This document shows, piece by piece, positions 23,638 through 34,324 of a stretch of DNA of 64,000 nt; position 1 is the stretch's first letter, and each line of letters begins with the position of its first letter. The translations under genes were made by a program, and so were the position numbers. The stretch comes from Saccopteryx bilineata (taxonomy: Eukaryota > Chordata > Mammalia > Chiroptera > Emballonuridae), in contig NC_089490.1 in assembly GCF_036850765.1 (NCBI RefSeq), positions 292,002,982 to 292,066,981 on the forward strand. The letters run 5' to 3'. The notes under the pieces were generated by a model. The model did no database searches, was not told the DNA's origin, and was given only the letters and a program-made list of their open reading frames with translations.

Positions 23638-24518
23638 TATAGTAACTTGTGATTCCTCTTTTTGTTCCCTTTATTTCTCCTTGAACTATTCACATTATTG
23701 CAATGACAACACTCACCAAATATTTTACTTACTATATTTTCTTGTCCACATTGTAGCTAGGGAAATTGATATTTCTTTATTTTGTCCAGTGGTGGCTGAA
23801 TGATATGATGTATATTAATTGAAAAGGACACATTCAATTCTCCCTTTGCCTCTCCCTTTTGCAGCAACTGAGATAACTCACATTTTCCAGATGTTGCGAT
23901 GGCAAGGTTGCAGAATTGCTGTCAGCCTGGATTCCCATTGTATTCAGAACAGGGACCCCACTATAGAAATCTTTAGACTTCTTGTCATGTAGCATGACCC
24001 ACCCTAATACACTTTTAAAACATGAATCTTAACTTTTTAGAAACAGGTTAAATTGTAAAGGTTCTTCTTCCTTGCAAAAGAGGTCAATTCCATGGATAAA
24101 TTTTTAAGCATCGTAGGATGAGAGAGCCTTTGTTGTATTGAGTGCTATGCAAGAAATTATGGGTAATTTAGTATAATAGTGCTATTCAGCTGGAGTTTCT
24201 CTTTACATATTATATTTTTAAATTATATATGAAACCGAAAGTACCACATTTGGGTATAGTGAGCAAAATCTATTACTTTAAATTCTTAATGCTAAAGTCT
24301 CTTGATTAGTGTATGTATAATTTTTTACTTGCCAAATGTATAAATTGAAATTTTATGCAAATAAAAGCTTGGACAATCTGAAGAGTAATAGAAATTTACT
24401 TAAGAGCCAGCAGTTCATTGTAATCTTTAAATATAATAAAATCTCAATCAGAATATCTGTATATTGTATTGTAGTTGAATTAAATGTATGTTAGATAATA
24501 CTTTCCTTAGAAAATATA
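23638..24518. other. Intergenic DNA with a possible ancient repeat
   Basis: 23830-24000 ('gttgcagaattgctgtcagc', 'catgtagcatgaccc') looks like a diverged mammal-wide interspersed repeat that I cannot name with certainty. Nothing is recognised in the rest. Confidence 0.35.
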
Positions 24519-24533
24519 CTCTAGTCTACGGCC

Positions 24534-24613
24534 ATACCACCCTGAACGCGCCCGATCTCATCTGATCTCGGAAGCTAAGCAGGGTTGGGCCTGGTTAATA
24601 CTTGGAAGGGAGA
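24534..24613 (+). pseudogene. 5S rRNA tailless retropseudogene
   Basis: This is a copy of the first part of 5S rRNA, which in intact form is the small RNA of the large ribosomal subunit. It begins exactly at the 5S 5' end (GTCTACGGCCATACC) and stays almost unmutated through the A-box region (AGCTAAGCAGGG) to 'TACTTGGAAGGGAGA'. The last 30 or so nucleotides, including most of the C box, are missing. There is no poly(A). Flanks are a 15-bp duplication with one mismatch, AGAAAATATACTCTA (24519-24533) and AGAAAATATACTATA (24611-24625); the right copy overlaps the last three 5S bases. This matches the known class of 3'-truncated tailless retropseudogenes. With the internal promoter broken, it is unlikely to be transcribed. 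Confidence 0.93.
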
Positions 24614-24654
24614 AAATATACTATAAACATAATAAGCCTGCTCTCTATGTATGA

Positions 24655-24925
24655 TTCTGCTTCTGCATTGTATTGCAGAGTTATTTACAATAGCCAAGAA
24701 CTAGAAACAGCCCAGGTGCTCATCAGTGGATGAGTGGATAAAAAAGCTGTGGTACACTTACACAGCAGAATACTATGTGGCCATAGAAAAGAAAGAAATC
24801 CTACCTTTTGCGACAGCATGGATGGACCTGGAGAGCAGTATATTAAGTAAAATAAATCAGTCAGAGAAAAAAAGTACCAATTTTATTCAGTCATCTGTGG
24901 AACCTAATGAACAAAATAAATTCTT
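24655..24925 (+). mobile_element. Old L1 ORF2 end fragment
   Basis: Encodes a diverged ORF2 C-terminal piece (DEWIKKLWYTYTAEYYVAIE...) open from 24726. Truncated on both sides. Confidence 0.75.
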
Positions 24926-25506
24926 CTTTCTCTCTCTTATTAAATCAGGGATCTTTATTTCTTCTAACTCCCCCTAGCAGTTGGAGATATTCTGGCTTCA
25001 AGTCCATTTGCTCCAGGTATAAGTAACTTAACCCAGTACTCTTCTTGTGCTATGGAGTTACATACAGGTCAATTTCCCCTGTATAATTCCCTTGGAGAAT
25101 AACTTCAGTCCTACTTGAAACAAATTACAAATTTAAATAAAATAAAATAACCTAATATAAAATTTTTGCTTAAGTATAATTATAAGGTAATTCAATAGAG
25201 GGTATTAATTTTGAGATTTGGCACATTGCTTCCCTTTTCTGTGTATATGTGTGTGTACATACAAAGCATGAATACCATCAAATAATTCTGAATATATATG
25301 AAAGTTAATTACAAACATTTGTGTTTTATTTAATAGGGCATATTATTCATATATCAAATCGCACATTTTCACTAAGTATCTGTTAAAGAATGAAACCACC
25401 TCCATAAGTTTTAAATTACTAAATTTTGATTTAAAATAATTTTAGAATAACAAATGCATAGTTCAAGTATAAAAACAAATTTATGCCATTTAAAATGGAA
25501 GAAAAA
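24926..25506. other. Intergenic DNA
   Basis: AT-rich; nothing recognised. Confidence 0.5.
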
Positions 25507-25903
25507 GGCCCTGGCTCGTTGGCTCAGTGGTAGAGCGTCGGCCCTGCGTGTGGAAGTTCCATGTTTGATTCCCTGTCAGAGCACACAGGAGAAGCTCTTA
25601 TTTGCTTCTCAACCCTCCCCTCTCTCTTTCTCATTCTCTTTCTCTCTCTCTTCCCCTCCCGCAGCCAAGGCTCCATTAAAGCAAAGTTGGTCCTGGCACT
25701 GAGGGCAGCTCCAGGTCCTCTGCTTCAGGTGCTAGAATGGCTCTGGCTGCAAAGGAGCGATGCCCCAGATGGGCAGAGCATCACCCCATGGTGGGCGTGC
25801 TGGGTGGATCCTGGTCAGGTACATGCGGATGTCTGTCTGACTGCCTCCCCGCTTCTAACTTTGGAAAAATAAAAATAAATAAATAAATAAATAAATAAAA
25901 TTG
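25507..25903 (+). mobile_element. Bat tRNA SINE (type A), full length
   Basis: Full-length copy with A-box region 'tggctcagtggtagagcg', B-box-like 'gtttgattccc', the 'cacacaggagaagc' junction, the C-rich central part, 'gatgtctgtctgactg' and an (AAAT)n tail at 25866-25903. Confidence 0.9.
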
Positions 25904-27841
25904 AAAAAATAAGAAATAATCCTTCAACCTCTTTTTCTTTATGTAGTTATTTTAACAGAATCAAATTCAAAATGACAAAAAGCCTACAAATTCAAAAGGA
26001 GTGATACCACAAATTCTAGAATATTTGTCCTATTCTTATTGAAATTGTTCATTTTTTTCCATCACATCTTATTTCTGATTGGATTTGTATTAGAAAACCA
26101 TTATTTTCATATTAAAATTTTAATTACAAAAATAATTTGTTAAATATGTAAAATTTAGTAAAGCACCAGTACAAACTTATTTGCATGTCATCTTGAACTG
26201 TATTATCAGTAAATTATTATAAGAAAAATTATTAAATATGTAGAAATAAAGCATTTTGCATACCTGATGAAAGTTATTCATTAATGTTATATATTTGTTT
26301 TATGAAGAATAATTTAGTACTAGATAAATATTATAGGACACAAAGGCTTTATTTTTTTTAAGGTAGGTGTTATAGTATAGTTTTTCACTGATAATGGAAT
26401 ATGATAGGTTTTGGTTACAGTGCTTGAGGTGCCAATACATGTCTAAAGAAATGAGCATAAAAGCATTATTATCTTAGCTTCTCAAAAATAAAATTCACTG
26501 AACATTACAGAGCTTTCTTACACAAAAAAATACAACATAACTGTAACTCCCTCTCCTTCAGTGGGAAGCATGACCTACTGCCATTTAGCCAATTAGATAC
26601 ATCCAGAGGTAATGGTATTCTTGGGTCATTTTACTAGCTTTCAAGCAGTACTCATGAGAAAAATAATGTAAAATCAAGAAGAGCTGTAAATTGTCTCTTT
26701 TCTTCAGCCATTCATCTCAGTGGGAAGACATCAATATCTGTTACATTTATAAGTGTGAAAACTTGCTACAGATGCAGTGGGATGCCTGATTTCCATTTTT
26801 TCCTCAACTTACCTCAGTTCCAAAGTTCATCAGCTCTGTGGAAATACAGTTACTTCCCACTGAATACACTTTCAGTCGATCATCTGACTTGAATCTCTGC
26901 CATAAAAGCAGAGTCATTATTCAGTGAATTAAGGCGTGCTAGTGAGTGTACTACTCTCATTTCAGCTAGTAGATTTTCATTTTAAGAGGAAGACAAGCGA
27001 TGACTTTAGAATCTCACTCCATGAAATTCCTTCTCACCATGGGTGATTATGATTGAGCTGACAGACATCTCTGATCACATTTGTATTCATCTTATGTTAT
27101 TTTGTCTTCTATAAAGAATAATCCAAATATGAGTTTTGTTAAAACCCATACTCACAAATCAGTTTGAATTATATTTATTAAAGGGCTGTAGCATTACTGA
27201 AGCAAACCAAATATAGTGCATATAGCAATTGACTCTGCTGCTTTCAATATACTGAAAACTTCTGAACAAAATAATTTTGTAGGTTAAAGTTACTTTCCTT
27301 TATATTGAATTTTAAGCATAACATATTAAAATTTCTAGTGAAACTAACACAAATTCACAAAATTTTAATATATTTTGCTTTTAAATTATTGTCTTACTTT
27401 GTGACAATAAAATATAGTTAAATAATATAAAATCTAATTATTTATAAATCACAAAAATTAAGAACAGGAATATTGACCTTATTTTTATTTTCTCTATTCC
27501 TTGCTCTGGTCACAACAAAAGTTGTTTTTTTTTTTTTTGTTGTTGTTGTTGTTGTTTGGTGTTTAAAGAATTCTAATCCATCATCTATTGCTCAAATGAA
27601 AATTTAAATTATCTTAAAGCTGAATAATCATATCCATTTCATGATTCCTTAAGTTTGTACAAGCAACAAATATTAGATTTATTCTAGTTTTGAATATTTA
27701 TATTCACTCTGAAAATGTTTATATTTTAGATAAGCAAAAGAACAAATTATATATACATAAGTGAAACTAATTATATAAATTGTCACTTGATAATGTGAAA
27801 TTCCATCTATATTGAAAGCAAGAAAGTGGTCCACACATAAA
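25904..27841. other. Intergenic DNA
   Basis: About 1.9 kb without a recognisable gene or repeat apart from a T-run followed by (GTT)n at 27525-27557. Confidence 0.5.
27525..27557. repeat. Poly(T) plus (GTT)n
   Basis: T-run followed by GTT triplets. Confidence 0.9.
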
Positions 27842-27847
27842 ATAGGT

Positions 27848-28595
27848 TGTAGGAAAATGGCTTGGAATTAGACTATGGTTCTGAGACAAGTATTTTGTGC
27901 GGACTTTGAAATGCCGGGTCCTGCGGGGGCAGAATGCTGCCCTTGCAAGCACTAGAAAGATTGTTTAAAGAAAAACAGTTGATCTCTATGATCTTTGCCT
28001 TACATACCTGAAAGACATTAATTACTTACCCTTCTATGTACCTGAACCCAGGCTCTGTTAATTTACCTAATGAGCAAAGAGACCAATAAATTCAATGAGG
28101 CTGCAGTGGTCTGGGCTCTCAGTCCTATAGGCGGGGAGTCCCCTGTACCCATCTTTTTCTGTATATTGTGTCTTGTGTATGTTTTTTTTTTCATTTTTTT
28201 GAAGCTGGAAAGGGGAAGAAAGTCAGACAGACTCCCGCACGCGGCCGACCAGGATCCACCCGGCATGCCCACCAGGGGGTGATGCTCTGCCCCTCTGGGG
28301 CATCGCTCTGTTGCATCCAAAGCCATTCTAGCACCTGAGGCAGAGGCCACAGAGCCATCCTCAGCGCCCGGGCCATCTTTGCTCCAATGGAGCCTCACTG
28401 CGGGAGGGGAAGAGAGAGAGAGGAAGGAGAGGGGGAGGGGTGGAGAAGCAGATGGGCGCTTCTCCTGTGTGCCCTGGCTGGGAATCGAACCTGGGACTCC
28501 TGCACGCCAGGCCGACGCTCTACCGCTGATGTTTTTTTCTTAAGTCCTGCAGCGCCTTCCTTTTGTGCATACCCACGGCTGAGCTGGTCACGGCA
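27848..28595 (+). mobile_element. Solo LTR of an endogenous retrovirus (ERV2-like)
   Basis: Starts TGTAGG and ends GGCA. It is flanked by near-identical 6-bp repeats ATAGGT (27842-27847) and TTAGGT (28596-28601). AATAAA at 28085-28090 is followed by a G/T-rich stretch. Without the nested SINE the LTR is about 390 bp. There is no internal retroviral sequence on either side, so it is a recombined solo LTR. Six-bp duplications fit ERV2/betaretrovirus-like elements; the class is an inference. Confidence 0.65.
28180..28531 (-). mobile_element. Bat SINE (type A) nested in the solo LTR
   Basis: Reversed copy: poly(T), 'tgaagctggaaagggg', the C-rich body, then the head truncated at 'ctctaccgctga'. 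Flanks share ATGTTTTTTT. It lacks the outermost ~25 nt of the tRNA head. Confidence 0.88.
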
Positions 28596-28601
28596 TTAGG
28601 T

Positions 28602-29496
28602 TCTTACTACATAGTTGATACATTTGTATTATATTAATAATATTAAACTTATTACATACAAATAATAACCATTTGATATATAATATTGTAAAGCCATGGC
28701 TAATTTTATTTTACATAGAAAGAAACATGACATCCACGTTTCTGTTCAATGGATTTATATTTTTCCAACTTGAATCTTTTATTTTGTCTCCCTTTTGAAA
28801 GTCTAGATTTTTGTGCTCTTTCTCTAAAGCAAAGTTATCATTTTGCTAAAGACTAAGACCAGAGCACTTGTTGAAGAGTGAATACTAGGTTTAGAGATTA
28901 AAGAACATGTAAGCAATTGAGGGAAAAATATATATACTTGCCAATTGTTAGTAGCTTATGGGGCAGGTACATATTGTAATATTAAAAACCATAGAAGACA
29001 TTGCATGAGTAACATATGTTAGAGCTTTGCAAACATATGTCAAGATGTCAGACTTTGCGTGATTATGCATCGTGTTCTGTACACGAGAGGGTACCTTCTT
29101 CTAGGTACTTTCTTCCAGTGGTTTGAACACTCTTAATAGTTCTATTTAATTACATTTTCTAGATTTCAAGTCATTCGCTGGGAACAATTTTTTTTGTTGT
29201 TGTTGCATGAGGTTTTAGAACTGTTTCTATATATTTCTGCATCTCTGATTCCAAATCCAAAATCCGTTTTTTGATGCATGCTCTAGTTTTTATGCAATTT
29301 TAATTTCTTTTTGTTACAGTTAATGACATGTATTGGTTTTTAAATTGGAGTTAAGGGGCAACGGCTCTTGGATTGAACATAACTACAAGGCAATTAATGT
29401 TTTACAAACATCACTTTTACATAATTGTAGTTGCTTTTAAATGTAAAAAATTATTATCTGATAAAACACCTTCTTATTTTGTTTTAAGATTTAATC
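28602..29496. other. Intergenic DNA upstream of Cys-rich remnant
   Basis: AT-rich. Pyrimidine tracts ending in AG at about 29320 and 29489 look like splice acceptors; the second lies 8 nt before the ATG at 29497. Confidence 0.45.
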
Positions 29497-29718
29497 ATGG
29501 CTTCTTCGAGTAGGTATAAATGTAAAAATAGTCCTGACACCTTCTGTTATATATGTGGCTGTTACACACTTCAACATCAAAGGCGCAATATTTCATCATT
29601 TGTGACAAGGGCATATATTGCCTATTTTCAAGTTCCCCTTGGTGAACAAGACAAGAATTGAGTTCCTCATATTGTGTGTCATAATTGTGAGGAAATGCTT
29701 CGTGACTGGACCAGAGGG
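29497..29718 (+). pseudogene. Cys-rich (zinc-binding?) N-terminal domain remnant
   Basis: A plus-strand coding remnant of 74 codons from ATG 29497. It is open except for one TGA (29659-29661, codon 55), where a Trp codon is likely. It has CYIC at residues 17-20 and CHNC at 61-64, a C-x2-C plus C-x2-C spacing that suggests a treble-clef or ZAD-like zinc site, followed by EEMLRDWTRG. It is similar from memory to the N-terminus of uncharacterised proteins common in arthropods and other invertebrates (pattern CKN.PD.FCYICG...RDWT.G). I cannot name the family or its function. Homology stops at about 29718, where L1 5'UTR sequence begins. A splice-acceptor-like tract directly precedes the ATG. It may be the first exon of a transposon-borne or host gene, now broken. 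Confidence 0.6.
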
Positions 29719-30632
29719 CCTTCCCCCACAGAGCAGGGGATCTTGTCTCTGGGTGCCCCATCTCTCACAGGAGAGAGCAGCCCGGAGACCTAATGGAGAG
29801 GGGTCTGCCACCACTACTGTTTTCACAGCAAAGGGAGCAATGAAGAACCAAGAGGCTTTGGTTACAGAGTCCATTCCCTCCTCCGATATCACTCTAAATG
29901 CTTCAGGCACAGCCCTGGGCTGGGCCCACGGTGTGCACCACAAGCCGTTGTCCCTGAATTTTGGGAGCAGTTGCAGCAGAGATCGAAGATCAGGGCCTTT
30001 CGTCCACACAGGATAAACTCCCTCCCGCAAGCCAAGCCGGTACCTGAGCTTCAGAGCTGGTGGGGCGAAGATCCCAGATCCTACCTAGATCAAGCGCGTC
30101 TGGCACCACAAGACTAAATTATGCTTGTAGGGCGGGCAGATAAAGCATGCCCCAGTGTCCTGTGGGCCAATCTCCACAAGCTACTCGCTCACAGTTGTTG
30201 GGAGCTTGTCACTAGCTTTGTGTATGTTCCGTTCCTGCTCAGCCCTGCAATCACAGATGCTGCAGATTCTGGGAAGCGGTCCTGCTCCCATTCTTGGTCA
30301 TCGCCCCTTACTCAGATCCTTCCCTCCAGGCTCTCCACTTGGCTTCTCTGGGTCTGAGACAAAGTCTGCACAAACAGTGACTCCCTCCCTCAGGTCTGTG
30401 CGGAAGGAGAAAGATTCAATCCTCTGGTATTATTTTTTCTTCTGTGCTTTGGCCCACCTTCTTGCGTGATCATACTTTTGTCTATTCTGTGTGTGAACAT
30501 TTCAGGTTCATCTGTTTTTTTGGTTTTTTTTTCTCTGCTTGTAGTTGTAGAATTTGTTGAAATTTCAAGAGGAGAGATGAAGAGTATCTCTCATGCCTCC
30601 ATTTCTCTGACGTCACTATCTTGGTGATTTTC
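29719..30632 (-). mobile_element. L1-D: orphan L1 5'UTR
   Basis: On the minus strand this begins at about 30632 with a complete L1 5' end (TGACGTCAGAGAAATGG, then 'atgagagatact'). It matches the start of L1-C at 2258 and, in layout, L1-A and L1-B. It continues for about 900 bp of GC-richer UTR and then stops at 29719. No ORF1, ORF2, 3'UTR or poly(A) follows. A 5'-only L1 is the opposite of the usual 5' truncation. Confidence 0.7.
30608..30615. promoter_or_regulatory. CRE palindrome TGACGTCA in L1-D
   Basis: Perfect ATF/CREB-type palindrome about 20 nt inside the L1 5' end. The same site sits in the same place in L1-A (43725-43732) and L1-B (58619-58626). Confidence 0.7.
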
Positions 30633-32418
30633 TACTAAATTCTAAGTCTACTGTGGTGACTTAATCCACAGGCCATTCGATCCTCTTTACTATTCTACCC
30701 CTGAGATCTGACCACATATACTAGCATTGATTCAGGTATTGTTTGCCAGCACAGCTCAGTAGATCTCTTGCCAGGAACTTGAAGTATTTTCTCTTTTTTC
30801 AGAGCTATTATTCCTCTGAGTTCAGAATCACCCCTAGAGTGTAAACTCTAATGACTGATCAGCTATTTCTGCAAACAATCAGTAAAAAACTCCAGTTCTT
30901 GGAGCCTTTCTTAGGATTTTATTTATTAAACCTTTTTAAAATTTACTCCTTCATTTACTTATTCGTAAATAATCACTAAACCTTCCAATGTATTTTTGAG
31001 AGTATATCTATAATCATACATATGTGTGTGAATAATATAGTTATGCTGTTGGCCTCTGTGGTTTTATAATTTAGAGTGGCACACAGAATACATACACTAA
31101 GCAAGAATACACTGACTTTTAGAAAATGTATGTTTTTATTTTTAAGTGGCCTTTGCTATTTGGGTCATAAAGAAAATGATTTGTACATTTGCAAGGGAGT
31201 AAATTTAGGATTTCTGACAATTAAAATTTTCTAGCCAGTTTTATGAGATTATTTCTCCTATTCTGGGTCATGAAAAGCAAAATACCAGTATCTCACTTTA
31301 TCCATTAACACACTGATGTATTAATACTTAATTCAATAAATAGCTATCTTATTTCTACTTTAGGTCAGCACTATCTTAAGTGCTAGAGATAAAATATGAA
31401 TACAGCAGGTGCCATAATACCCTTGTTTTTATGGAGCTTAAAACCCTTATAAAACGGAAGTGAACTGGTGATTTTAAAGGATGTTGTATTAAATAGACTA
31501 TATTAATTAGGTAAATTTCTCTAAAAACCTGAAAGAGAAAATTAGTGTTTAGTGTTAAGGCTTATGAGACTTTCTTTGAAGTCAGAGTGACATTGAATAT
31601 TTGTCATGCTAATTAAACATTTTCCAAATGCAGATCCTTTTTCTGTGTAAAATGATAATATAGTGCTGTTAACTGCTTATAAAGAAGATTTTTAGATACT
31701 TTAACCTATTTGAAATGCCTGAAACACTCCTATATAGTATATTCAATGTTTAAAAGCTATATTTCTTTTTTTTTTTTTTGCTTTGACAGATGTGGTTCTG
31801 TATTCCCCAATATTCATTCTCTCATTATTCTCTATATAAAGCACCCTGTCAATATTTACTAGGCATTTGGCATCTGAAAAGAAAAACTAGATTTACCACC
31901 CTTCTTTGTTACAAAGCTTGTCCTTGTGATAATCTCAGTCCAAAGGTGACCTTTTAAACTATTGATAAGTATCTATAAATAGTGAATTGTTCCCCTTTTT
32001 CTTGAATCTTGTGGATGTTTAAAAGCATACTCAAACATATTTGATTAGAAACATATTTATATTTCCTTAATGAACAATACAGAAAGTAGAAGGAACAATT
32101 GTCCCTGATGGGCCATAAAATCCATGCTAACCCTGAATTGCCTGAGAGAGAAACCTTGACCTTTTTGAATCCACTGTTATTTTGGGCTTGCTATTACCCT
32201 GAGTCTGACCTAATTGCATCCAATGTATTCTACATGACTAGGAATTATAGCACATACTTATCACTTAATCCACATTGTATTAATTAATGTTCTCAAGCTT
32301 TTGGAGAAATATGATATAATGTCCTAATTTGGATTTCTTAGAATCAGACCTAAGGCAAAGTTTCTCATGCAAGTGACTTATAAACATTTGTTTCTAGGGA
32401 AAAATAAATAAATAAAGT
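30633..32418. other. Intergenic DNA with a possible ancient repeat
   Basis: 31320-31480 ('ttcaataaatagctatctta', 'atacagcaggtgccataata', 'atggagcttaaaaccc') looks like a diverged mammal-wide repeat. I see nothing else over about 1.7 kb. Confidence 0.4.
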
Positions 32419-32521
32419 AGCCCTGGACAGATAGCTTGGTTAGTTAGAGCTTCGTCCTGAAGAAAAGGGGTTGTTGGTTTATCCTCAGACAGGCCCAGAC
32501 AGGAACAGATCAATGTTCCTG

Positions 32522-32557
<36 letters not shown>

Positions 32558-32612
32558 GTTTTCTTCTTCTTTCTCCTTTCCTTTCTCTCTAAGAAATCAA
32601 TAAAATAAACAT
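32419..32612 (+). mobile_element. VES-like SINE
   Basis: Head 'tagccctggacagatagctt', short body, (TC)n tract at 32524-32558, and 'aatcaataaaataaac' end, as in classic VES SINEs. Confidence 0.8.
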
Positions 32613-33135
32613 TTAAAAAAAGACTCAATGTTTAAAAAAACAAAAAGTATAAGAGAGTGGGAGAAGCAGGTCAAAGGAAGAAACCATGAAAGCATATAAG
32701 TTTAGGTAAAGTCTCGCTTCCCTGTGATCATGAGGTTCAGTCCTGCAGTATAAATTATGTCTCAGAACTTGGTTCAACTCCAGGCATGAAAGCAGGACTC
32801 TCCTACTCCAGCAGTGGTGACTGGGGACTGGTGTGTAGACTACACTCCCACGTTCCTCAGAACCTGTGTTTTTGAGAATGAAGAACTTCAGTAGTCCATG
32901 GGCAGTTATGGAGAAAGTTCAGGGGCCACACTCTAGAAGTGTATAACAAAGCTCAACAGGTGATTGCTCCAAAGTACTGAGAGGGATCTGTGCTACAATG
33001 AAGACAGAGAAGCACAGTCCAGAAATCATTTTACTAAACATAATTGTCACATTCTTTTGGTTTAACTACAATCTAATTAAGAAAAAATTAAAGAAATCCA
33101 TTCACAGAGAACAATACAAGTGTGAATGCCACACT
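32613..33135. other. Intergenic DNA
   Basis: Moderately GC-rich unique-looking sequence (32700-32960). No frame or repeat recognised. Confidence 0.45.
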
Positions 33136-33142
33136 AAAATAA

Positions 33143-33535
33143 TTTTTTTTTTTTTTTGTATTTTTCTGAAGCTGGAAATGGGGAGAGACAGTCAGACAGA
33201 CTCCCACATGCGCCCGACCAGGATCCACCCGGCACGCCCACCAGGGGCGAAGCTCTGCCCACCAGGGGGCGATGCTCTGCCCCTCCGGGCCTCGCTCTAC
33301 CACGACCAGAGCCACTCTAGCGCCTGGGGCAGAGGCCAAGGAGCCATCCCCAGCGCTCGGGCCATCTTTGCTCCAATGGAGCCTTGGCTGCGGGAGGGGA
33401 AGAGAGAGACAGAGAGGAAGGAGGGGGGGTGGAGAAGCAAATGGGCGCTTCTCCTATGTGCCCTGGCCGGGAATTGAACCCGGGTCCCCTGCACGCCAGG
33501 CCGACACTCTACCGCTGAGCCAACTGGCCAGGGCC
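33143..33535 (-). mobile_element. Bat SINE (type A), full length, young
   Basis: Reversed full copy from poly(T) to the intact head 'gagccaactggccagggcc'. Target duplications AAAATAA at 33136-33142 and 33536-33542. An internal duplicated motif 'ctctgccc(acca/ctcc)' occurs at 33250-33290. Confidence 0.93.
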
Positions 33536-33542
33536 AAAATAA

Positions 33543-33881
33543 AATTTTAAATGAAAAAAAAAAACTCACATTTTTGTATTTTATAAGGCTATATCTGGCA
33601 TTATACCTTAATCAAATAGCAACTGCTATCATGAATTGATTTTAAGAATGGCAAGACAAATCAAACATACAAGTTGCAATCTCTTATTCTGCCATTTTGA
33701 CTTAGTTTTTCCATTTACCATCCAACATTACCTATTTCTTTCTGAAAAATGGAGGGCAGCTATATAAATATCTGTTGTAAAATGTAAACTATTACCTGAA
33801 TTTATTAACTTAGCAATACAAAATGCATCTCTTTAGCTAATGAGTTGTCCAAAATGTACCAAGAAAATGAACAAACACATA

Positions 33882-33919
<38 letters not shown>

Positions 33920-33962
33920 TCAAATTCATAATGTTTTTATAAGGTCTGAACCCTATACAAAT
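33543..33962. other. Intergenic DNA with (AT)n
   Basis: AT-rich; contains an (AT)n microsatellite at 33883-33917. Confidence 0.6.
33883..33917. repeat. (AT)n microsatellite
   Basis: About 17 AT units. Confidence 0.95.
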
Positions 33963-34324
33963 AGGGAGAAACAGTCAGACAGACTCCCGCATGCGCCCGA
34001 CCGGGATCCACCTGGCACGCCCACCAAGGGGCGACGCTCTGCCCACCAGGGGCCGATGCTCTGCCCCTCCGGGGTGTCGTTCTGTTGCAACTAGAGCTAC
34101 TCTAGCACCTGGGACAGAGGCCAAGGAGCCATCCCCAGCGCCCGGGCCATCTTTGCTCCAATGGAGCCTTGGCTGCAGGAGGCGAAGAGAGAGACAGAGA
34201 GGAAGGAGAGGGGCAGAGCTGGAGAAGCAAATGGGCGCTTCTCCTGTGTGCCCTGGCCGGGAATCGAACCCTGGACTTCTGCACGCCAGGCCGACGCTCC
34301 ATCACTGAGCCAACGGGCCAGGGC
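33963..34324 (-). mobile_element. Bat SINE (type A), 3' end trimmed
   Basis: Reversed SINE with intact head ('gagccaacgggccagggcc'). It lacks the T-run and the 'gtatttttctgaag' 3' end, so it has lost its tail. Confidence 0.9.

Noticed and set aside
24534..24613. 5S rRNA as a functional gene
   Set aside because: About 30 nt and most of the C box are missing, with target duplications directly flanking.
25507..25580. tRNA-like heads of SINEs as possible tRNA genes
   Set aside because: A and B boxes are SINE promoter parts; no cloverleaf with a complete acceptor stem, and the sequence continues into the SINE body.
29596..30030. 144-codon minus-strand frame across the L1-D/Cys-rich junction
   Set aside because: It spans two unrelated sequences and lies antisense to the Cys-rich remnant; no domain.
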